Positions 3,510 through 7,201 of a stretch of DNA of 7,201 nt are shown piece by piece. The stretch is from Candidatus Magasanikiibacteriota bacterium (lineage in GTDB: Bacteria > Patescibacteriota > Patescibacteriia > Magasanikbacterales > UBA922): NCBI GenBank assembly GCA_016214105.1, contig JACRPD010000040.1:1-7201 (forward strand). The letters run 5' to 3'. Position 1 is the first letter of the stretch. Every line of letters begins with the position of its first letter. The notes below the pieces were generated by a model that saw only the letters and a program-made list of their open reading frames with translations, did not search any database and had not been told where the DNA came from. Made by a program: the position numbers and the translations under genes.

Positions 3510-5099
3510 TTAATTTACAACTTCTCCGCCGAGGGAGGAAGCCAGTTCTTTGATTTCATCATTTTCGCTTTTCATTCTTGCTTCTTCGTTTAAAACAAAT
3601 TCCAGACAGACTTTTCCGCCGATTAACTCCAACAGTATCGCTTCCAAGTTTTTTTGGCAGAGTTTTTCCATCAGTTTATCGCGGTGAAAGCTATAACCAA
3701 CGCCGATCCGCAGAACATCTCCATCCAGCCCGACAACCTGCCCCATTTTTAATATAAAAGACAGAGAAGGGAAGCGGGTTTCCACGATTTCTAAAAATTC
3801 ATTCCACTTATCATTAATATCGGTGATGGTATAAGCCGTCTCTTTTTTAACCAGCTCCTTCACCCGTTCAACAATGGTCTTTTTTGGTGTATCGGAAGAT
3901 TCTGGATTTGGAGTCTGTGGTTTGACGTTGTTAGCCGGTTTATCTGGCAACGAAGCAGGTGGTTTAGAATTATCATTTTGCACCTCAGAGTCCGTAGTCC
4001 GTAGTCCGTAGTCCGTAGTCGCCATTTCTATCACCGCCATCTCCAACGGCAGTTGCGGCAGGGGAGACGACTTGATTTGCTGGCGCCGGATTAATAGCGC
4101 GTCTGTCAGTTTAACTAACGCTTGCTGGCTGATCTGTTCATTTAATTTGCGTAATTGTTTTTTAATTTTGTCATCAAGATCAAACCCGGCGGTTTCCACC
4201 TCCGCTCCGGTTTTGGCGATTAACATCACGCGCAGCAATTCAATCGCGTCATGAGCGAATTGGTGCAGATTTATTCCATCATTGACAAGTTGATTGATTA
4301 AAATCAACGCGTCTTTGGGCTGTTTTTCAATTATCGCGGCAATGAATCGCAGAGTTTTTTCCGTGTTAGTGGTTGGCAGAACCAGGGAAGCGATTTCCTC
4401 GGTAATAGTTTTTTCGCCGGTGGCCATGATTTGATCCAGCAAACTAATGGCATCGCGCAGACAGCCATCGCTTTTGTTAATGATTTTAGCCACCACCTCT
4501 TTGTCTATTTTTATTCCTTCGGCTTTAGCGATTTTTTCCAGATAAGTTTTCATCGTGTCATGGGCGATTTTTTTAAATTCAAATCGTTGACATCGGGAAA
4601 TAATAGTCTCCGGTAATTTATGGAGCTCGGTCGTGGCTAAAATAAAAATTACGTGTTCCGGCGGTTCTTCCAAAGTCTTTAACAGCGCGTTAAAGGCGCT
4701 GGTGGAAAGCATGTGGACTTCATCAATAATGAAAACTTTGTATTTTGATTTTGTCGGACGAAATTGCGCGTTGTCAATGATATTTTCGCGCACATTATCA
4801 ACGCCGGTATGGCTGGCGGCGTCAATTTCAATCACGTCAATTGACCGCGAGGCGCTGATTTCCTCGCAAGAAGGGCATTTATCGCATGGTTCAAAATCGC
4901 CGTCTTTACGGCTTGGACAGTTTATGGCTTTAGCCAGAACCCGCGCCATCGTAGTTTTGCCAATTCCGCGCGAGCCGGAAAATAAATAAGCGTGCGCGAC
5001 TTTGCCGCTCGCCACTTGGTTTTGAATTGTTTTTACGATATGTTCTTGTCCGGTGACAGAAGAGAAATCCTGCGGACGATGTTTGTGGTAGAGAGCCAT
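3510..5099 (-). CDS. dnaX: DNA polymerase III clamp-loader subunit DnaX (tau, possible gamma)
   Basis: DnaX is the motor subunit of the clamp loader that places the sliding clamp on primed DNA. In this 529-aa protein, Walker A is at 42-49 (GSRGIGKT) and the zinc ligands are Cys61, 72, 75 and 78. Walker B is at 122-129 (VFIIDEVH), and the arginine-finger SRC motif is at 168-170. Domain III runs to about 358. A Pro/Thr/Asn-rich linker spans about 359-425. A C-terminal domain with WNEFLEIVETRFPSLSFIL and GVGYSFHRDKL (about 430-510) completes a tau-type protein. The linker holds a 7-bp tandem repeat and an A AAA AAG slippery site (separate entries). The ATG at 5099 has no Shine-Dalgarno; MALYHKHRP is the family-typical start. 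The usual ybaB-recR partners do not follow; an exported peptidase does. Confidence 0.97.
   Translation of the reverse strand: MALYHKHRPQDFSSVTGQEHIVKTIQNQVASGKVAHAYLFSGSRGIGKTTMARVLAKAINCPSRKDGDFEPCDKCPSCEEISASRSIDVIEIDAASHTGVDNVRENIIDNAQFRPTKSKYKVFIIDEVHMLSTSAFNALLKTLEEPPEHVIFILATTELHKLPETIISRCQRFEFKKIAHDTMKTYLEKIAKAEGIKIDKEVVAKIINKSDGCLRDAISLLDQIMATGEKTITEEIASLVLPTTNTEKTLRFIAAIIEKQPKDALILINQLVNDGINLHQFAHDAIELLRVMLIAKTGAEVETAGFDLDDKIKKQLRKLNEQISQQALVKLTDALLIRRQQIKSSPLPQLPLEMAVIEMATTDYGLRTTDSEVQNDNSKPPASLPDKPANNVKPQTPNPESSDTPKKTIVERVKELVKKETAYTITDINDKWNEFLEIVETRFPSLSFILKMGQVVGLDGDVLRIGVGYSFHRDKLMEKLCQKNLEAILLELIGGKVCLEFVLNEEARMKSENDEIKELASSLGGEVVN
3868..3885 (-). other. Candidate programmed -1 frameshift site in dnaX
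   Basis: Codons Pro405-Lys406-Lys407 read CCA AAA AAG, giving the heptamer A AAA AAG at 3885-3879 in the phase required for tandem -1 slippage. It is the same heptamer used in E. coli dnaX. The -1 frame then reads GAC CAT TGT TGA and stops at 3870-3868. The product would be 410 aa (407 plus D-H-C), keeping the ATPase and domain III but losing the C-terminal domain, as gamma does. I see no upstream Shine-Dalgarno-like stimulator and only weak downstream pairing (GGTGA with TCACC, far apart). Confidence 0.5.
3993..4020 (-). repeat. Heptanucleotide tandem repeat (4 units) inside dnaX
   Basis: Four perfect copies of GACTACG on the minus strand (CGTAGTC on the plus strand) plus a partial fifth encode TTDYGLRTTD, residues about 361-370, at the start of the linker. 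Because 7 is not a multiple of 3, the repeat is read in all three phases, and gain or loss of a unit would shift the frame. One shifted frame meets TGA at 3987-3985, immediately after the array. Confidence 0.92.
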
Positions 5100-5103
5100 A
5101 ATT

Positions 5104-5199
5104 GATTAGTTTGGTAAGTATACAAGTGTGCAGGTGCGTAAGTTTTTGCGACATTTATTACTTATATACTTATACACTTAATCACTTACACACTTAAAA
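5104..5199. repeat. Inverted arrays of 8-bp units in the dnaX leader
   Basis: On the plus strand five units beginning ACTTA, each exactly 8 bp, fill 5160-5199 (ACTTATAT, ACTTATAC, ACTTAATC, ACTTACAC, ACTTAAAA). At 5112-5143 lie four units in the opposite orientation (TGGTAAGT, ATACAAGT, GTGCAGGT, GCGTAAGT), and GATTAGTT at 5104-5111 may be a fifth. A 16-nt spacer (5144-5159) separates them. Since the period is the same, the arms can pair as TAAGT/ACTTA blocks into a long imperfect hairpin. The dnaX promoter lies outside, so the array is in the predicted 5' UTR. Confidence 0.8.
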
Positions 5200-5209
5200 T
5201 AGCGATTAT

Positions 5210-5238
5210 ATTATACCTGCTTAGTTTCAATCGGTAAA
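5210..5238 (-). promoter_or_regulatory. Putative dnaX promoter
   Basis: On the minus strand a perfect TATAAT (5215-5210) lies 17 nt downstream of TTTACC (5238-5233, 4 of 6 to consensus). Transcription would start near 5203, giving a leader of about 100 nt that contains the octamer arrays before the ATG at 5099. Confidence 0.6.
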
Positions 5239-5248
5239 CCCCCGCGTT

Positions 5249-5292
5249 AGCCCTTAATTTGGCTGTGTGGGCAAGATATACACAGGGGGGCT
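5249..5292. other. Two-tier hairpin between divergent promoters
   Basis: AGCCC (5249-5253) can pair with GGGCT (5288-5292), and inside it CTGTGT (5263-5268) pairs with ACACAG (5280-5285). A competing pairing is ACCCCC (5238-5243) with the G-run at 5285-5290. It lies upstream of both predicted transcription starts, so it may be a DNA-level site rather than RNA structure. Function unknown. Confidence 0.35.
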
Positions 5293-5300
5293 GTTATGGG

Positions 5301-5329
5301 TTGCCTATATATAGAGTCTATGGTATACT
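5301..5329 (+). promoter_or_regulatory. SWIB gene promoter
   Basis: TTGCCT (5301-5306) and TATACT (5324-5329) are separated by exactly 17 nt, and TGG directly before the -10 gives an extended -10 element. The start is predicted near 5336, leaving a leader of about 30 nt that is AT-rich and lacks a Shine-Dalgarno before the ATG at 5366. Confidence 0.8.
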
Positions 5330-5365
5330 ACTTTTAGTTTATTAATAAGTCTTAATAATTTTGCT

Positions 5366-5626
5366 ATGCCAAGAAAAGCAAATCCAGCCCTGCTGAAGCC
5401 GTTAAAGCTGTCAGCCGCGCTTGAGGCAGTCGTCGGAAAAGGCCCATTGCCACGCGGTCAGGTGGTAAAAAAGCTTTGGGAATACATCAAATCAAACGGT
5501 TTGCAGGATCAGGTCAACAAGAGGAATATCAATGCCGACGCCAAATTGAAAGTATTGTTTGGCGGCAAGGATATGGTAAATATGTTTGAGATGACGAAGC
5601 TTGTGTCAGCCCACATGACAAACTAA
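5366..5626 (+). CDS. Stand-alone SWIB/MDM2-domain protein
   Basis: The 86-aa protein is almost entirely one SWIB domain (residues about 12-84): PLKLSAALEAVVGKGPLPRGQVVKKLWEYIKSNGLQD, then NKRNINADAKLKVLFGGKDMVNMFEMTKLVSAHM, ending as the family does. In eukaryotes the fold is part of the BAF60b chromatin-remodelling subunit and MDM2. In bacteria, short free-standing copies are known in Chlamydiae and CPR genomes, where a nucleoid or DNA-associated role is supposed but not proven. The basic start (MPRKANPALLKPLK) fits nucleic-acid contact. It is monocistronic, with a strong extended -10 promoter and a strong terminator, which suggests good expression. The ATG at 5366 is the only sensible start. 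It is divergent from dnaX. Confidence 0.93.
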   Translation: MPRKANPALLKPLKLSAALEAVVGKGPLPRGQVVKKLWEYIKSNGLQDQVNKRNINADAKLKVLFGGKDMVNMFEMTKLVSAHMTN

Positions 5627-5640
5627 TTATCCCAAAAAAT

Positions 5641-5668
5641 AAAAAAGTGAGCCTCGGCTCACTTTTTT
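5641..5668. terminator. Bidirectional rho-independent terminator
   Basis: A six-base A-run and GTGAGC (5641-5652) pair with GCTCAC and a T-run (5657-5668) around the tetraloop CTCG. It follows the SWIB stop by about 15 nt. On the minus strand the stop codon of the 215-aa gene (TGA, 5661-5659) lies inside the stem, so the two convergent genes share it with almost no spacing. Confidence 0.93.
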
Positions 5669-6306
5669 ATTACATTATCCACCGCGCCCCAGGCGCTGGC
5701 GCGATCTTTTGGCAGGACTAAGATAATCTCGTCGCCGTGCTTGCCTTTGAAGAAAGTGATTGAGGCGGTTAAGACTTTATAGGTTTTTCCTTCAGCGTTC
5801 ACGGTGTATTGTCCGCTATCAGCGTTAAATATTAATTCACCGGTTAGACGCTTACGATCTATCGGACCGATTTGTTTAAAAATAAAAGAGCCGTTTTTGG
5901 TAATTGTCAGTTTCATCAGATCTCCTTCCACTAATTTTGACTTGCTGGCATAGTTCGCCGGAACGCCGTACTCCGCGCCATCGTTGTCAATCATTTTTTC
6001 TCCGTTAAACTTGCCTTCAACTATTTTTTCGCCGGTTTCCAGCGTCTGGGTATTTATATCGGTGGCCGGTTCGTTAGATTTGATTATTTCGCCATTCAAA
6101 AGGCGCAAAATTCCGTCCAATTGGTCTTTAACGCGATGAATCGCGGTTTTTATTTGCTCGGTATTATTAACAGGTAAATTTAGCGTTGGCTTCGGTTCTA
6201 ATTTTTTGACGTCTGGCGCGGTCGGTGTTGGCATTAGGCCGAGTAAAGCGTCATCGCCGAACAGGTCATCCGCTTTTTGGTTTAGGATGTCGTTGATTTG
6301 GTTCAT
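5659..6306 (-). CDS. Conserved-looking hypothetical protein, partner of the ATPase gene
   Basis: The 215-aa product has no family name I can give, though its style matches hypothetical proteins I associate with CPR genomes. The N-terminus (1-45) is flexible, with FGDDALLGLMP and a Pro-rich stretch. Residues 48-72 form an amphipathic helix (TEQIKTAIHRVKDQLDGILRLL). From about 90 on there are two beta-rich segments: VEGKFNGEKMIDNDGAEYGVPANYASKSKLVEGD-L at 97-130 and LTGELIF..YTVNAEGKTYKVLTASITFFKGKHGDEIILVLP at 154-199. The latter is followed by SAWGAVDNVIKK. The mixed beta layout suggests small barrel or OB-like domains. There is no signal peptide or membrane segment. It begins 23 nt after the ATPase stop, without a Shine-Dalgarno, so co-transcription is likely. 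A DNA- or ATPase-associated role is only guilt by association. Confidence 0.85.
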   Translation of the reverse strand: MNQINDILNQKADDLFGDDALLGLMPTPTAPDVKKLEPKPTLNLPVNNTEQIKTAIHRVKDQLDGILRLLNGEIIKSNEPATDINTQTLETGEKIVEGKFNGEKMIDNDGAEYGVPANYASKSKLVEGDLMKLTITKNGSFIFKQIGPIDRKRLTGELIFNADSGQYTVNAEGKTYKVLTASITFFKGKHGDEIILVLPKDRASAWGAVDNVIKK

Positions 6307-6329
6307 AGCATTTATTTTTATTTCGGATT

Positions 6330-7201
6330 TTATAAACTCGCTTCAATCATATTCGTCTTACCCTCGCTTTCGGCCACTCCCAGCTTCGTGCGTTCCATTA
6401 TTTCCGCTTCCACAATCGCGCGGTCCCGGCCAAATTTCAGACGGGAAAGCTCTTTAATCGCCGCGGCAAGCTCAAGATTGCCGGATTTTGGCGGGAAAGT
6501 CTGCATCAAAAACGGTTTAGAGGCGGTGTTGTCAATTAACAGCTTCGTGTACCATGCGTACATCGGCGTGTTAAGCAGGTCATATGAGCCAAAAGTCGGC
6601 GCGAATTCTTTGGCCAGCACTTCCGAGTCATCAGGCCCGATGCGGCCGCAGCAAATGGTCCCGGCATTGCCCAATACCGCGTCGCGGATGCCGGTATGCC
6701 CCTTTTCATCAGTTAATTGCCCCATATACTGATGGGCGATAATTAAATCCAAGCGGTATTTGCGGGCTTCGGATAAGATAGTGGAAATAGAGTCAGTGAT
6801 AAAGTTTTGAAATTCATCAATATATAAATAAAAATCATTTCGTTTTTCTTCCGGCAATTCCGCGCGCCCCATCGCCGCCATCTGCAGCTTGGCGACGATG
6901 ATTAAGCCTAGCAGTTTAGCATTTACTTCGCCAGTGCGTCCTTTGGCCAAATTTACCAACAAGATTTTTTTGTTATCCATGATTTCTCGGAAATTAAAGC
7001 CGGATTTTTGCTGGCCCATGATGTTGCGCATCATTTCGTTTTCCACGAAGCGTCCGACTTTGGAAATTAAATAGCCCAGCATCTCCGATTTATGAAAGTC
7101 GCTGGTTTTGGCCATTTCTTTTTCCCAAAAAGAACGGACGACCGGATCTTTGAGTTTTTTCATGCATTGTTTGACGTAATCATCATCAGTGAACATCCGC
7201 G
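6330..7201 (-). CDS. TraD/VirD4/HerA-like ATPase, C-terminal part (truncated by window edge)
   Basis: About 290 residues of the C-terminal part are visible; the frame stays open past the first ATG (7196-7194) to the edge, so the N-terminus with Walker A lies outside. Walker B is DFYLYIDEFQNF (Asp127-Glu128 counted from that ATG). It is followed by the SEARKYRLDLIIAHQYMGQL segment typical of TraG/TraD coupling proteins and related type IV secretion ATPases. Before it, KILLVNLAKGRTGEVNAKLLG matches the strand-plus-loop that precedes Walker B in this family. These hexameric pumps move DNA or DNA-protein complexes across membranes. In CPR genomes such ATPases are often chromosomal and linked to type IV pili/competence or secretion, so conjugation should not be assumed. 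The 215-aa gene follows 23 nt downstream. Confidence 0.85.
   Translation of the reverse strand, partial: RMFTDDDYVKQCMKKLKDPVVRSFWEKEMAKTSDFHKSEMLGYLISKVGRFVENEMMRNIMGQQKSGFNFREIMDNKKILLVNLAKGRTGEVNAKLLGLIIVAKLQMAAMGRAELPEEKRNDFYLYIDEFQNFITDSISTILSEARKYRLDLIIAHQYMGQLTDEKGHTGIRDAVLGNAGTICCGRIGPDDSEVLAKEFAPTFGSYDLLNTPMYAWYTKLLIDNTASKPFLMQTFPPKSGNLELAAAIKELSRLKFGRDRAIVEAEIMERTKLGVAESEGKTNMIEASL

Noticed and set aside
3841..3850. Second A-run in dnaX (GTT AAA AAA GAG) as another slip site
   Set aside because: The base before AAA AAA is T, so the heptamer does not fit X XXY YYZ and P-site re-pairing would be poor.
4633..4989. Plus-strand ORF of 118 aa inside dnaX
   Set aside because: Antisense shadow of the conserved ATPase domain, with no start signal of its own.
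5104..5199. CRISPR array
   Set aside because: Units are 8 bp with no spacers of usual size, there are two orientations, and no cas genes are nearby.

Overview
The window looks like a chromosomal segment of a Candidate Phyla Radiation (Patescibacteria/Parcubacteria-type) bacterium. This placement is an inference. It rests on a stand-alone 86-aa SWIB/MDM2-domain protein, a folD plus polyprenol-phosphate-mannose-synthase-like pair, a TraD/VirD4-like ATPase followed by a small conserved-looking hypothetical protein, a tRNA without an encoded CCA, and mostly AT-rich tightly packed genes, several without a Shine-Dalgarno site. TGA is used as an ordinary stop (folD, the glycosyltransferase, the 215-aa protein), so the recoded Gracilibacteria-type code does not apply.

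Layout from left to right. A short plus-strand ORF of unknown function (25-255) meets the minus-strand glycosyltransferase at a long shared terminator (313-383). The glycosyltransferase (390-974) follows folD (to 1849) with an ATGA stop/start overlap, so the two form one transcript from a near-leaderless promoter at about 1860. Behind a second two-way terminator is a 72-aa helical protein (1945-2163). Its leaderless promoter carries a perfect 15-bp palindrome between -35 and -10. A higher-GC membrane-anchored small protein with a strong Shine-Dalgarno (2282-2617) lies just downstream of tRNA-Gln(CUG) (2673-2743). Next is a 5' tRNA-Gln relict split in its D-loop by a 52-bp GC-rich palindrome; it overlaps the 3' end of an exported C39-like cysteine peptidase gene (2804-3496). 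That gene follows dnaX (3510-5099) by 13 nt.

The 5100-5365 gap holds divergent promoters for dnaX and the SWIB gene (5366-5626). The dnaX leader contains two facing arrays of 8-bp units. A third two-way terminator (5641-5668) separates the SWIB gene from a minus-strand pair: the 215-aa hypothetical (5659-6306) and the C-terminal part of the TraD/VirD4-like ATPase (6330 to the right edge).

The most notable signals are as follows. (1) dnaX has an in-frame A AAA AAG slippery heptamer whose -1 frame stops after three codons, the arrangement that gives gamma and tau in E. coli, with a four-unit heptanucleotide repeat upstream in the same linker. (2) The tRNA-Gln relict is interrupted by a palindrome that also supplies the last residues of the peptidase. 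(3) The glycosyltransferase appears to lack its nucleotide-binding VDDNSPDGT segment. (4) The dnaX leader carries inverted octanucleotide arrays. No CRISPR array, insertion sequence or recognised defence system was seen.
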